A stretch of 40,103 nucleotides of DNA. It comes from Micavibrio sp. GTDB taxonomy: Bacteria; Pseudomonadota; Alphaproteobacteria; Micavibrionales; Micavibrionaceae. Shown in pieces: positions 1 through 7,969 of this stretch. A program made the position numbers and the translations under genes. Below the pieces are notes generated by a model. The model was not told the DNA's origin. It worked only from the letters and a program-made list of their open reading frames with translations, and made no database searches. The DNA is taken from contig JAQGJB010000094.1 in assembly GCA_028290825.1 (NCBI GenBank), positions 1 to 40,103 of the forward strand, in the 5' to 3' direction. How positions within the stretch are numbered: the first letter of the stretch is position 1; each line of letters starts with the position of its first letter.

Positions 1-644
1 ACGCCTGCAATGCGGGCGCGTTCCGAGGAGATGCCGGTTTCTTTTTCAACGATGGAGGCGAGGGTCAAAGCCTGTTCCGGAGTTTCGAAGGGCAGTCCTT
101 CTTCGCGGGTCGGCCACAATTCCTTGATGGTTTTGGCCATGGCATCCTGCATGTCCCTGATCATCACGGCGCGGTCCTGATCGCGTGTGTAGGAATAGGT
201 CTGGGGCAGCAGCGTGCCGTCTTTTGGCGTATCGGTGATGGTGCCTTTCATCGCATCGGCCTTGTTGACCATCTGGACGATCTGCCAGCTGGTGCGGCCT
301 TCGGGCACGGTGACTTTGCGGTCAACAACATCGCCCTTGGCAATCTTGGCGAGGATGTCTTTCATCTTCATCTGCGGAGCAAGTTCGTATTCACCGGCCT
401 TCAGAGATGAATCACCGCCGAGGCGTGCGGCAATCTTGAAGATCAGGGCGCTGCGGATTGCGCCTTCATTAGCAAGCTGTTCGGCGATGCCGGAGACGCC
501 TTCGCCTTTGGCGATGATGATGTCTTTGGCTTCGGTATAAGGGCCGGGACCCGTCCAGGCATTATAAGCAAAGAAGAAAGCGCCACCGGCCGTTGCTGCC
601 AAAGCGAGGTTGAACAGAACAACGAACCAAATGACAAATTTCAA
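1..644 (-). CDS. mltG: Endolytic murein transglycosylase MltG (partial, N-terminal 214 residues)
   Basis: Membrane-anchored lytic transglycosylase that cleaves nascent peptidoglycan glycan strands and so limits strand length. Reading leftward, a single N-terminal membrane segment (about residues 3-27, FVIWFVVLFN...) is followed by a LysM-like region (IAKGEGVSGIAEQL, KAGEYEL) and the YceG catalytic core. The catalytic glutamate motif ASIVEKET is visible near residue 200. The gene runs off the left edge, so the C-terminus is missing. I chose a TTG start at 642-644 because it sits one base after the fabF stop and begins directly before the hydrophobic anchor; no ATG gives a better N-terminus. 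It is therefore translationally close-coupled to fabF, the usual acpP-fabF-mltG order. Family assignment is firm; the exact start is moderately sure. Confidence 0.9.
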   Translation of the reverse strand, partial: MKFVIWFVVLFNLALAATAGGAFFFAYNAWTGPGPYTEAKDIIIAKGEGVSGIAEQLANEGAIRSALIFKIAARLGGDSSLKAGEYELAPQMKMKDILAKIAKGDVVDRKVTVPEGRTSWQIVQMVNKADAMKGTITDTPKDGTLLPQTYSYTRDQDRAVMIRDMQDAMAKTIKELWPTREEGLPFETPEQALTLASIVEKETGISSERARIAG

Positions 645-645
645 C

Positions 646-1917
646 TCAGACCGACCTGACGATCAGCGACGCATTGGTGCCGCCGAAGCCGAAGGAGTTG
701 GACAGGGCCACATTGACCTTTTTCTCTTTCGCCACTTTTGGCACCAGGTCGATGCCTTTGCATGGCTCGGAAACGTTGTCGAGGTTCAGGGTCGGGGGGA
801 GGACGCCGGTCTGGATGGCCTTGATCGAGTAGATCGCTTCAACCGCACCGGCAGCGCCGAGAAGGTGGCCAATCGCCGATTTGGTGGAGGACATCGATAC
901 TTTATCGAGGCTGTTCGCAAACATACGTTTGATCGCCGTGCATTCGATACCGTCGCCCACAGGGGTCGAGGTGCCGTGAGCGTTGATATAGTCAATGTCT
1001 TCAGGGTTCAGTTTGGCCCATTTCATGGCGGCCTGCATGGCGCGGAAACCGCCATTGCCATCTTCCGCCGGGGCGGTGATGTGGTGGGCGTCGCCGGACA
1101 TGCCGTAGCCGATCACTTCGGCGTAGATTTTGGCACCGCGCGCTTTGGCGTGTTCGTATTCTTCAAGGATAACGATACCGGCACCTTCACCAATGACGAA
1201 ACCGTCGCGTGCCTCATCGAACGGGCGGGAGGCTTCGGACGGGCGGTCATTAAACCCGGTAGAGAGGGCGCGGGCAGCAGCGAAGCTGGCCACACCGAGG
1301 CGGTTGATGGCGGATTCCGCACCCCCCGCAACCATCACATCGGCATCACCGAGCATAATCATGCGGGCAGCATCTCCGATCGCATGTGTGCCGGTGGCGC
1401 AGGCGGTCACGACGGAATGGTTTGGACCCTTGAAGCCGTATTTGATGGAGACCCAGCCGGAGGCTAGGTTGATCAGCATGGCCGGAACAGTGAACGGCGA
1501 GAGGCGGCGCGGGCCTTTATCATGAAGGGTGACGGAGCTCTGATACAGGCTCTCAAGCCCGCCGATACCTGAGCCGATCAGGACGCCGGTGCGCCACTGG
1601 TCTTCATCTTCGGTTGGCATCCAGCCGGAATCTTTAATGGCTTCTTCAGCGGCGGCCATGGCGAAGCCGATGAAGATGTCCATCTTCTTCTGTTCTTTGT
1701 GGTCGACGAACAGATTGATGTTGAATTTTCCGTCAGTCGGGGCTTCATCTTCGGTAAAGGGAACTTCGCCGCCCACTTGCGAGGTGAAGTCGGAGACTTC
1801 GCAATGCGTAATGCGGTTGATGCCGCTTTCGCTGTTGGTAATGCGTTTCCAGTTATGATCAACACCGACGCCGAGGCCGGTGACCATACCCATACCCGTA
1901 ACAACAACACGTTTCAT
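646..1917 (-). CDS. fabF: 3-oxoacyl-ACP synthase II (KAS II)
   Basis: Condensing enzyme of type II fatty acid synthesis; elongates acyl-ACP with malonyl-ACP in the cytoplasm. The 423-residue protein is of normal family length. The catalytic triad is intact: Cys173 in TACATGTHAIG, His314 in NAHGTSTPVGD and His351 in SAIGHLLGAAG, with the KAS Lys in STKSAIGH. The C-terminal SFGFGGTNASL glycine-rich motif is also present. It lies 94 bases downstream of acpP and one base upstream of mltG on the same strand. A hairpin terminator sits between acpP and fabF, so fabF is probably expressed from partial read-through or a promoter inside that gap. KAS II rather than KAS I (FabB) is inferred from the acpP-fabF-mltG context and the overall sequence. 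Confidence 0.97.
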   Translation of the reverse strand: MKRVVVTGMGMVTGLGVGVDHNWKRITNSESGINRITHCEVSDFTSQVGGEVPFTEDEAPTDGKFNINLFVDHKEQKKMDIFIGFAMAAAEEAIKDSGWMPTEDEDQWRTGVLIGSGIGGLESLYQSSVTLHDKGPRRLSPFTVPAMLINLASGWVSIKYGFKGPNHSVVTACATGTHAIGDAARMIMLGDADVMVAGGAESAINRLGVASFAAARALSTGFNDRPSEASRPFDEARDGFVIGEGAGIVILEEYEHAKARGAKIYAEVIGYGMSGDAHHITAPAEDGNGGFRAMQAAMKWAKLNPEDIDYINAHGTSTPVGDGIECTAIKRMFANSLDKVSMSSTKSAIGHLLGAAGAVEAIYSIKAIQTGVLPPTLNLDNVSEPCKGIDLVPKVAKEKKVNVALSNSFGFGGTNASLIVRSV

Positions 1918-1949
1918 GACGCAATCCTCTCGGAATTAAAAAGCAGTAA

Positions 1950-1990
1950 GAAAAGAAAAAACGCAGCCATGAGGTTATCAGGACTGCGTT
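1950..1990 (-). terminator. Intrinsic terminator between acpP and fabF
   Basis: On the minus strand the arms AACGCAG (1984-1990) and CTGCGTT (1960-1966) form a 7-bp stem with a 17-base loop, followed by a T-rich tract (TTTTTTCTTTT). It begins about 20 bases after the acpP stop. It would end most acpP transcripts while letting some pass into fabF, which fits the much higher cellular demand for ACP. The stem is short and the loop large, so it is likely leaky. Confidence 0.6.
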
Positions 1991-2011
1991 TAATCACAAA
2001 ATCATAGATGC

Positions 2012-2251
2012 CTATTCGGCAGCGTTTGCTTTGATAAAGTTGACAGCATCGCCAACGGTCTGAATTTTTTCAGCAGCGTCGTCAGGGATTTCAACATTGA
2101 ATTCTTCTTCGAAAGCCATAACCAGCTCAACGGTGTCGAGTGAGTCAGCGCCCAGATCATCAATGAAGCTTGCTGCTTCAGTTACTTTGGCTGCGTCCAC
2201 ACCGAGGTGGTCTACAACGATTTTTTTCACACGTTCTGCAACGTCGCTCAT
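2012..2251 (-). CDS. acpP: Acyl carrier protein
   Basis: Small acidic carrier of acyl chains in fatty-acid and lipid A synthesis. The 79-residue protein has the canonical phosphopantetheine site [13 protein letters not shown] with the modified Ser37, followed by the acidic helix II/III region ([16 protein letters not shown]). Length and sequence are typical. A short Shine-Dalgarno AGGA lies about 7-8 bases before the ATG. The gene has its own upstream promoter and downstream terminator, so it is probably mostly monocistronic with read-through into fabF-mltG. No oddities. Confidence 0.98.
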   Translation of the reverse strand: MSDVAERVKKIVVDHLGVDAAKVTEAASFIDDLGADSLDTVELVMAFEEEFNVEIPDDAAEKIQTVGDAVNFIKANAAE

Positions 2252-2307
2252 TGGTCATTCCTATTCTTATTTGGTTAAGCAAACACAGGTATTGTCTCGA
2301 AGTCAGG

Positions 2308-2336
2308 ACCATAATCAGGCCTTAATCTGAAATCAA
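2308..2336 (-). promoter_or_regulatory. Probable sigma-70-type promoter of acpP
   Basis: On the minus strand a -35 TTGATT (2331-2336) and a -10 TATGGT (2308-2313) are separated by exactly 17 bases, about 57 bases upstream of the acpP start. A very similar TTGAAT/17/TATGGT arrangement precedes the orphan gene at 8326, which supports the reading. The rest of the 194-base gap between acpP and the next gene (2337-2445) shows no gene or clear hairpin. Confidence 0.5.
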
Positions 2337-2445
2337 GGAATTTTGTTCTACAATTACATAGTCACTTTATGGGGGATTGGCAGAGGGCGCAAAGCGGGTT
2401 TTTCCAGAAATGCAGGCCCTTTAAATTCCATAATATTTATGAAGA

Positions 2446-3300
2446 TTATTCCTCCCAGATTTTTTCAATCCTTTGCGGGCAAATGGCGAGGCGTGCAAGG
2501 CAGTAGGTCTTTCTGCGACCGTTGAACTGAACGGCTTCGCGCATGCTGTGGCGGTCAGGGTTTATCAGGAGGGGTGAATCACCGCCTTCCATATCCAGAA
2601 CGGAAGCCATGGCATAATAAGGAACGATATCCTCGATCGCTTTGGTAAATCCGCAATCCGATGCCGCCCGGCAGGGTGTGAAGCTGGACCGGACATCATG
2701 TTTTAAAAGATCCGCCGTGGAGGCGCGTTTTTGCGTCCCTTTAAAGACCCAGTAGACACCAAGGAAAGGATCCTGAATTTCCCAGTTGCCGGTCGCTGGA
2801 TTCAAAACCTCGAGATAGGTGTGGCTGTTCAGCGTGGCGATTTCCGGGTAAACGATGATTATGCGGGACCGGATACCGGCCTCTTTCAAAAGGTAATAAA
2901 GACTGGCCGTCCGGGCCGAGCATTCCATGTGCGGTTTGCCCTTGGCCGGGCTTTCGGCATGTCTGACAAGCCTTGAGAGCATCTCCGGCACGTTGGTGGA
3001 ATAACTATCGAATTCCTTATCGATAATATTCACGGAATTCTGGCTGACGAAGCTGCGCAGCCTGTCCGCCTTACCGTAAAAAGTCGTATCCGCAGGGTCC
3101 AGGACAGCGCGGTTGGTTTTCTTCGCGGCCTCGGTCCAGCTTTTAATCTGTTCCGGATTATCACGGGGAAAAATATGGGTCCACCAGGATGTTGCGTCCT
3201 GTGCAGCGGAGGTCGCGGCATGGGCATTAGACATTGTGAACGTCAATGTGACGGCCAGAATAGCGAAAAATGAGGCCAATATATTTCTGTATGGTCGCAT
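2446..3300 (-). CDS. Exported transglutaminase-like domain protein
   Basis: Predicted periplasmic protein of unknown substrate. I start at the ATG at 3298-3300 because a Shine-Dalgarno-like AGGAAACAGC precedes it and it gives a clean signal peptide (hydrophobic residues about 7-23, cleavage after NAHA). A longer reading frame exists upstream but lacks these. The 284-residue product contains a transglutaminase/cysteine-protease-fold triad: Cys127 in HMECSARTASLYYLL, His160 in NSHTYLEV and Asp177 in WEIQDP. The region after residue 180 has three further cysteines and no recognisable domain. Such folds act as peptidases, amidases or cross-linkers; which applies here cannot be told. It is divergent from coaX and upstream of acpP on the same strand, 194 bases apart, so probably transcribed separately. 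Confidence 0.7.
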   Translation of the reverse strand: MRPYRNILASFFAILAVTLTFTMSNAHAATSAAQDATSWWTHIFPRDNPEQIKSWTEAAKKTNRAVLDPADTTFYGKADRLRSFVSQNSVNIIDKEFDSYSTNVPEMLSRLVRHAESPAKGKPHMECSARTASLYYLLKEAGIRSRIIIVYPEIATLNSHTYLEVLNPATGNWEIQDPFLGVYWVFKGTQKRASTADLLKHDVRSSFTPCRAASDCGFTKAIEDIVPYYAMASVLDMEGGDSPLLINPDRHSMREAVQFNGRRKTYCLARLAICPQRIEKIWEE

Positions 3301-3404
3301 TGCTGTTTCCTGGTGCCTAAGTGACTCTGCTTCCTCTTGCATAAGGGTATGGCACAAAGCAGATTTTTAATAGCGCCTTTCCCGAAATAGTTCTAAAAGA
3401 ACGC

Positions 3405-4178
3405 ATGCTTCTTGCTGTCGACGCCGGAAATACGAATATTGTTTTTGCCCTGTTCAATAAGGACAGCGCGGTTCCTGCGCATGTATGGCGAATCCAGACC
3501 AATGCCGGACGGACAGGCGATGAATATGCGGCGTGGCTTGCGCAGTCCTTTGCGCTGCGGGGCATGGACCGTCTCATCGTCACCGACATTATCATCAGTT
3601 CCGTCGTGCCCGATGCAAACTTCAACCTGCGGCGTTTCTGTCAGTCCATGTTTGACCTGACACCGCGCTTTGTCGGCAAGGATAAGCTTGACCATGGCGT
3701 CACCATCGATCTGCCGCGGCCCGAGGAACTGGGGGCGGACCGGATCGTCAATACGGTTGCGGTCCTGAAAGATTATAAAGGCCCGGCAATCGTCATCGAT
3801 TGCGGTACGGCGACGACGTTTGATGTCATCGATGCCAGGGGACATTTTATCGGGGGGGTTATTGCGCCGGGCCCGAACCTTTCCATTACGGCGCTTCATC
3901 TGGCGGCGGCGCAATTGCCGAAAATCGCGATTGCCAAACCGCAATCAGCCATTGGCAATACCACGGTTACGGCGATGCAGTCCGGGGTTTACTGGGGCTA
4001 TGTCGGGCTGATCGAGGGGCTGGTTTCGAAAATCAGCACAGAGCTGGCGGTTAGGCCCCTGGTGCTTGCGACCGGCGGCCTGGCGCCGCTGTTTGCGGAA
4101 GGGACGACTGTGATCAACAAGATCGATCCCGACCTGACGCTGCGCGGGATTTATTATCTGTATCTGCGAAATCTTTAA
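3405..4178 (+). CDS. coaX: Type III pantothenate kinase
   Basis: First committed step of coenzyme A synthesis: ATP-dependent phosphorylation of pantothenate; the type III enzyme is refractory to CoA feedback. The 257-residue protein has the N-terminal ASKHA phosphate loop DAGNTNIVFALF (Asp6), the pantothenate-binding GADRIVN (residues 110-116), the second phosphate motif IDCGTATTFD (from 131) and the FIGGVIAPGP motif. Length is normal. It stands alone on the plus strand between the two halves of the fatty-acid gene cluster. CoA is the precursor of the ACP prosthetic group, so the setting is metabolically coherent. No strong Shine-Dalgarno is visible before the ATG. Confidence 0.96.
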   Translation: MLLAVDAGNTNIVFALFNKDSAVPAHVWRIQTNAGRTGDEYAAWLAQSFALRGMDRLIVTDIIISSVVPDANFNLRRFCQSMFDLTPRFVGKDKLDHGVTIDLPRPEELGADRIVNTVAVLKDYKGPAIVIDCGTATTFDVIDARGHFIGGVIAPGPNLSITALHLAAAQLPKIAIAKPQSAIGNTTVTAMQSGVYWGYVGLIEGLVSKISTELAVRPLVLATGGLAPLFAEGTTVINKIDPDLTLRGIYYLYLRNL

Positions 4179-4203
4179 TATTTTTCGTCATGCGCAGGGG
4201 TTG

Positions 4204-4887
4204 CTAAGCGGCTTCGGCGGCTTTCACCACATCGAGAATTCCCAGCAATGAATCACTGATGTGATGGACGCCTATCTCGCGCATTTTCTGTGCCTGCACG
4301 GCAGGGTCGTGGGCAAGTCCGGTGTAGCCGTAAACGATCATCCCGGCGGCGATCCCTGCGCTTGCGCCGACGATGCTGTCTTCGATAACCAGGGTGCGGG
4401 CAGGATCAGCATTGTTCTGTTTCGCGGCAAACAGGAATAAATCCGGCTTAGGCTTCGGGTTCTGCACCATGGCCGCCACATAAATTTGGTCAGGAAGAAA
4501 GAAGGGCGACAATCCCGCCCCCTCAATCGCGGTGCGGACATTTTCAGATTCGCCGTTGGAGGCAACGCAGATTTTATGGGTCTTGCCGATGTATTCTGCA
4601 ACACGCAGAGCGTCAGGCGCGGGTTTCAGGTAAAGATCGCGGTTACGCGCAATGCGCTCGATATAACGCTGGTTGATGTCGGCGGGCAGGGGCTTACCGG
4701 TTTGTTCTTCGATGATCTTCCAAACCGCAGGCTGGGCCTTGCCGATGAAGGTCGCCATGCCGTAATCCGGCGTATATTGCTCAAGGCCGATTTCAGAGAG
4801 AATTTCGGAGGTTGCGACATTATTCAGCGTTTCGCTGTCCACCAGCGTGCCGTCGCAATCGAAGATAACAAGATCAAACTGACTCAT
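4204..4887 (-). CDS. HAD-superfamily phosphatase (beta-phosphoglucomutase/GPH-like)
   Basis: Cytoplasmic small-molecule phosphatase or phosphomutase, 227 residues. HAD motif I is FDCDGTLVDSE (nucleophile Asp9/acid Asp11), motif II is in ICVASNGESE, motif III is the Lys in NPKPKPDLF, and motif IV is VIEDSIVGASAG. An alpha-helical cap lies between motifs I and II, as in the PGMB/phosphoglycolate phosphatase group. Substrate cannot be read from sequence. It lies 77 bases downstream of fabG but is separated from it by a 10-bp hairpin whose 3' arm contains the GGAG Shine-Dalgarno of this gene. Translation or transcription of this gene may therefore be tuned by that structure. It is convergent with coaX. 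Confidence 0.88.
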   Translation of the reverse strand: MSQFDLVIFDCDGTLVDSETLNNVATSEILSEIGLEQYTPDYGMATFIGKAQPAVWKIIEEQTGKPLPADINQRYIERIARNRDLYLKPAPDALRVAEYIGKTHKICVASNGESENVRTAIEGAGLSPFFLPDQIYVAAMVQNPKPKPDLFLFAAKQNNADPARTLVIEDSIVGASAGIAAGMIVYGYTGLAHDPAVQAQKMREIGVHHISDSLLGILDVVKAAEAA

Positions 4888-4890
4888 ATA

Positions 4891-4925
4891 AAAACTCCAT
4901 CGCCTTTATATAGGGGGCGATGGAG
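4891..4925 (-). terminator. Hairpin after fabG that also overlaps the HAD gene ribosome binding site
   Basis: A perfect 10-bp inverted repeat, CTCCATCGCC (4895-4904) and GGCGATGGAG (4916-4925), with an 11-base loop. Read on the minus strand the stem is followed by TTTTT, making a good intrinsic terminator for the fabD-murI-fabG operon. The last four bases of the 3' arm, GGAG, lie 7 bases before the ATG of the HAD gene and look like its Shine-Dalgarno sequence. The loop reads CCCTATATAAA, so a weak -10 (TATATA) for the HAD gene may also sit inside it. Terminator function is the simplest reading; the regulatory roles are inference. Confidence 0.65.
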
Positions 4926-4964
4926 TAAAAGCAAAATCACGCTTTGTTGCCGGGTGTTACGGCC

Positions 4965-5702
4965 CTAAATCATCGCCATACCGCCATTCACATGAATGGT
5001 CTGGCCGGTGACATAGGCGGATTCATCGCTGGCCAGGTAGACGCAGGCGGCGGCAATATCCTCCGGTGTGCCCATGCGGGCCATCGGGATTGAGCTGTTG
5101 ATGCTGGCTTTCTGGTCGTCAGTCAGGACATCAGTCATCGGTGTGGCGATGAATCCGGGGGCGATACAGTTGATGGTGACGTTGCGGGAGGCAATCTCCA
5201 TCGCCATCGCTTTGCTCCAGCCGACAAGCCCGGCCTTGCTCGCCACGTAGTTGCACTGGCCTGGATTGCCGGTTGTGCCCACGACTGAGGAAATATTAAT
5301 GACGCGGCCCCAGCGGGCCTTCATCATACCGCGCTGGCAGGCCTGCGCGAGGAGGAAGGTTGCGGTCAGGTTGACGCGGATCACCTCGTCCCATTCTTCC
5401 GCCTTCATGCGCAGGGACAGGTTGTCTTTGGTCAGGCCCGCATTGTTGACGAGGATGTTGATTGACCCCATCGCTTCGGTGGCGGCTTTAACGAGTGTGT
5501 CGATCTGCGCAATATCGCCGAGATCGGCAGGCAGGACATGAACGCGTTCGCCAAGCTCGGCGGCAAGCTCTTTCAGTTTCGCCTCGTTACGGCCAGAGAT
5601 GCCGACAGTTGCGCCTTGCGCATGAAGGGCTTTTGCAATCGCGCCGCCGATACCGCCTGTGGCGCCGGTGACGAGGGCGGTTTTTCCGGTCAGGTTGAAC
5701 AT
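4965..5702 (-). CDS. fabG: 3-oxoacyl-ACP reductase
   Basis: NADPH-dependent first reduction step of fatty-acid elongation. The 245-residue short-chain dehydrogenase has the cofactor motif TGATGGIGG (residues 13-20), the NNAG motif (86-89) and the catalytic Ser139 (NISSVVG), Tyr152 and Lys156 (YVASK). The C-terminus GMAMI is typical of FabG. It is 13 bases downstream of murI on the same strand and ends before a strong hairpin, so it closes the fabD-murI-fabG operon. Confidence 0.97.
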   Translation of the reverse strand: MFNLTGKTALVTGATGGIGGAIAKALHAQGATVGISGRNEAKLKELAAELGERVHVLPADLGDIAQIDTLVKAATEAMGSINILVNNAGLTKDNLSLRMKAEEWDEVIRVNLTATFLLAQACQRGMMKARWGRVINISSVVGTTGNPGQCNYVASKAGLVGWSKAMAMEIASRNVTINCIAPGFIATPMTDVLTDDQKASINSSIPMARMGTPEDIAAACVYLASDESAYVTGQTIHVNGGMAMI

Positions 5703-5715
5703 GGTTTTAGTCCTT

Positions 5716-6582
5716 TCAGATGGCTTTGGAGAGGGATGGGTTTTGTATTTCGAAATTCATCAGGTCAATCTGTTCAACCGTGCCCTGCAAGGCGGTGTGG
5801 CCGAGAAAGCGCTCCACCATCGGGGCAAAACGGTCGACTGAATCGGTGGCGAAGAACAGGGGCGTTTTCGCCGAGGATTTATCCGTGCGGACCCGGAAGT
5901 TTTTCAGGATGTAACGCGCGGCGGCTTCGCCACTGTCGATCAATGTCACGCCGTCACCGGCAATCCGCGCAATGACCTCGCGCAGGAGAGGAAAGTGGGT
6001 GCAGCCCAGGATCACGGTATCGGGGCGCATCGTCGTGGTAAAATAAGACCGGATGTAGCGGCCAACCACGTTCTCCGCAACCTCGCCGTCGACCCAGCCC
6101 TCTTCCGCCAGGGCGACAAGGATTTGTGTTGGAATGCTGGATATTTCAAGCGCAGGGTTGATTGCATGCAGGGCGGCGGGATAGGCGGCGGAGCGCACGG
6201 TCGATTGCGTCGCCATCAGCAGGATGGAATTGTTTTTTGTGGCTGCCGCCGCTGCCGCTGCTGCCGGGGCGACCATTTCGATCACAGGGATTGGCGCAAC
6301 AAATTCGGCAATCGCCTTCGCGCCGTGGACGGAGGCGGTGTTACAGGCGATGACGATCATCTTGACGTTTTTCGACAGCAGGATGCGCGCCAGATCCATC
6401 GAATAGCCGCGCACCGTGTCGGCGCTTTTGGTGCCGTAGGGAACGCGGGCGGTGTCGCCAAGGTAAACGAAGCTCTCCCCAGGCATCAGCGCCATCAGCG
6501 ATTTCAGCACCGTCAGTCCGCCGACGCCGGAGTCGAATACTCCGATCGGGCGGGGGTCGAGGGCGAAGTCGGCAGGGTTCAT
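5716..6582 (-). CDS. murI: Glutamate racemase
   Basis: Makes D-glutamate for peptidoglycan stem peptides. The 288-residue protein shows the two family cysteines that act as acid/base pair: Cys80 in VIACNTASV and Cys194 in ILGCTHFPLL. It also has the N-terminal GVFDSGVGGLTVL and YLGDTARVPYGTKS motifs. A run of alanines (about 106-114) makes the linker between the lobes slightly longer than usual. Its ATG overlaps the fabD stop (ATGA), and fabG follows 13 bases later. It is therefore embedded inside a fatty-acid operon, which is not its usual place and would tie D-Glu supply to membrane lipid synthesis. Confidence 0.96.
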   Translation of the reverse strand: MNPADFALDPRPIGVFDSGVGGLTVLKSLMALMPGESFVYLGDTARVPYGTKSADTVRGYSMDLARILLSKNVKMIVIACNTASVHGAKAIAEFVAPIPVIEMVAPAAAAAAAATKNNSILLMATQSTVRSAAYPAALHAINPALEISSIPTQILVALAEEGWVDGEVAENVVGRYIRSYFTTTMRPDTVILGCTHFPLLREVIARIAGDGVTLIDSGEAAARYILKNFRVRTDKSSAKTPLFFATDSVDRFAPMVERFLGHTALQGTVEQIDLMNFEIQNPSLSKAI

Positions 6583-7523
6583 TTCAATTTCTCAAGCAGC
6601 TCATCAATCTGCGCCGCTGTCCCGACGGAGGATGTGGCAACATCGGATTCGATGCGCTTGACCAGACCCGCGAGAACTTTACCCGCGCCGATCTCGATCA
6701 TTTCGGTGACGCCCTGTTCCTTCATCCAGGTGACGGATTCGCGCCAGCGGACGACGCCGGTGACCTGTTTGACCAGAAGATCGCGAATCTGCGCCGGATC
6801 GGTCACGGCGGAGGCAGTAACGTTGGCGACAACCGGAATAACCGGGGCTTTGATGTCGATTGCAGCAAGGGCTTCAGCCATCACATCGGCGGCGGGCTGC
6901 ATCAGGCTGCAATGGAAGGGTGCAGAGACGGGGAGAAGGAGGGCGCGTTTGGCGCCTTTTTCCGTAGCAAGCGCCATGGCGGCCTCGACAGCGGCCCTGT
7001 GGCCGGAGATGACGACCTGTCCGGGGGAATTGTCATTGGCGGCGGAGACGATTTCCGCAGCGGAGGCCGTAGCGGCAATGGCCTTCACATCTTCAAAATC
7101 GAGGCCGAGAATTGCGGCCATAGCCCCGATGCCAACAGGAACGGCCTTCTGCATTGACTGGCCGCGCAGTTTCAAAAGTTTTGCGGTGGTCGCAATGTCG
7201 AACGAACCGGCGGCGGTCAGGGCGGCGTATTCTCCGAGGGAATGACCGGCAACGAAGGCTGCACTTTTGCTCAGGTCAAGATTGCCCTGCTTCTCCAGGA
7301 CGCGCATGACGGCCATTGATACTGCCATCAAAGCGGGCTGGGTGTTTTCGGTCAGGTTAAGGTCGCTGTCCGGCCCTTCGAACACAATCTTCGCGAGTTT
7401 CTGGTCCAGCGCGTCATCGACTTCCTCGAACACATGGCGGGCTTCCGGGAAAGCCTCGGCGAGGTCTTTGCCCATACCGGGTGTTTGTGATCCCTGTCCG
7501 GGAAATATAAAAGCGCGGGTCAT
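6579..7523 (-). CDS. fabD: Malonyl-CoA:ACP transacylase
   Basis: Loads malonyl groups onto ACP for fatty-acid synthesis. The 314-residue protein has the N-terminal FPGQGSQTPGMG motif, the nucleophile Ser95 in AGHSLGEYAAL, and the catalytic His203 in SAPFHCSLM. Length is normal. It overlaps murI by the ATGA arrangement and follows the exported-protein gene at 7559-7939 by 35 bases on the same strand, so all three probably share a promoter. Confidence 0.97.
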   Translation of the reverse strand: MTRAFIFPGQGSQTPGMGKDLAEAFPEARHVFEEVDDALDQKLAKIVFEGPDSDLNLTENTQPALMAVSMAVMRVLEKQGNLDLSKSAAFVAGHSLGEYAALTAAGSFDIATTAKLLKLRGQSMQKAVPVGIGAMAAILGLDFEDVKAIAATASAAEIVSAANDNSPGQVVISGHRAAVEAAMALATEKGAKRALLLPVSAPFHCSLMQPAADVMAEALAAIDIKAPVIPVVANVTASAVTDPAQIRDLLVKQVTGVVRWRESVTWMKEQGVTEMIEIGAGKVLAGLVKRIESDVATSSVGTAAQIDELLEKLK

Positions 7524-7558
7524 GGTGAGTTCCTGTTTGAGTTGAAGCCGGGCCTTCC

Positions 7559-7939
7559 CTAATCGTTCGCCAGAACGGCAAAGGCCTTTATTTTGGAATC
7601 GGGCGTGCTGATGCCCGCTGCGGCCGCTTCCTTGGCCAGATCGACCGGCATGCGGTAGCTTTTGGGCTTCGGCGTTTCACCTGGCTTGCAGGGAGAGGCA
7701 TGCAAAGTGAAGGTCATCACCAACGTATTGCCCTCGGCAGAGGGTTCGCTTGTCAGGACCAGATGTTTGCCGCAAATCCCTTTGGCCAGGATATTGACGG
7801 CAGGGGTTTTGGGGAGCCTGTAATTAATACTGGTAACTGCGATTTCCTGGGGCACGGGTTCTGTCCTTGGTTTGGAGCTGGCGGCGAGAGTGAAAGGCAA
7901 GGCGGCTAAAAGGGCCAGAGCTGGCTTAAATGTTTTCAT
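7559..7939 (-). CDS. Small exported protein of unknown function
   Basis: I do not recognise this 126-residue protein. It starts at the ATG at 7937-7939, where an AGG lies about 8 bases upstream and where the product begins with a clear signal peptide (KTFKPALALLAALPFTLAA). No lipobox cysteine follows, so it is probably soluble in the periplasm. The mature part has only two cysteines (GICGKH and SPCKPGE), placed so that they could form one disulfide, and a predicted beta-rich body. It is the first gene of the unit leading into fabD-murI-fabG. Confidence 0.65.
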   Translation of the reverse strand: MKTFKPALALLAALPFTLAASSKPRTEPVPQEIAVTSINYRLPKTPAVNILAKGICGKHLVLTSEPSAEGNTLVMTFTLHASPCKPGETPKPKSYRMPVDLAKEAAAAGISTPDSKIKAFAVLAND

Positions 7940-7969
7940 GAAATGACCTGCTTTTAGAAGTGAAAGGGT

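Noticed and set aside
610-1467. 285-residue open frame on the plus strand
   Set aside because: Lies fully antisense to fabF (except a few bases), has shadow-like composition (His/Phe/Gly/Arg-rich, no domains) and no ribosome binding site.
5995-7245. 416-residue open frame on the plus strand
   Set aside because: Antisense across murI and fabD, both of which have complete catalytic motifs; the translated product changes character midway and resembles no protein.
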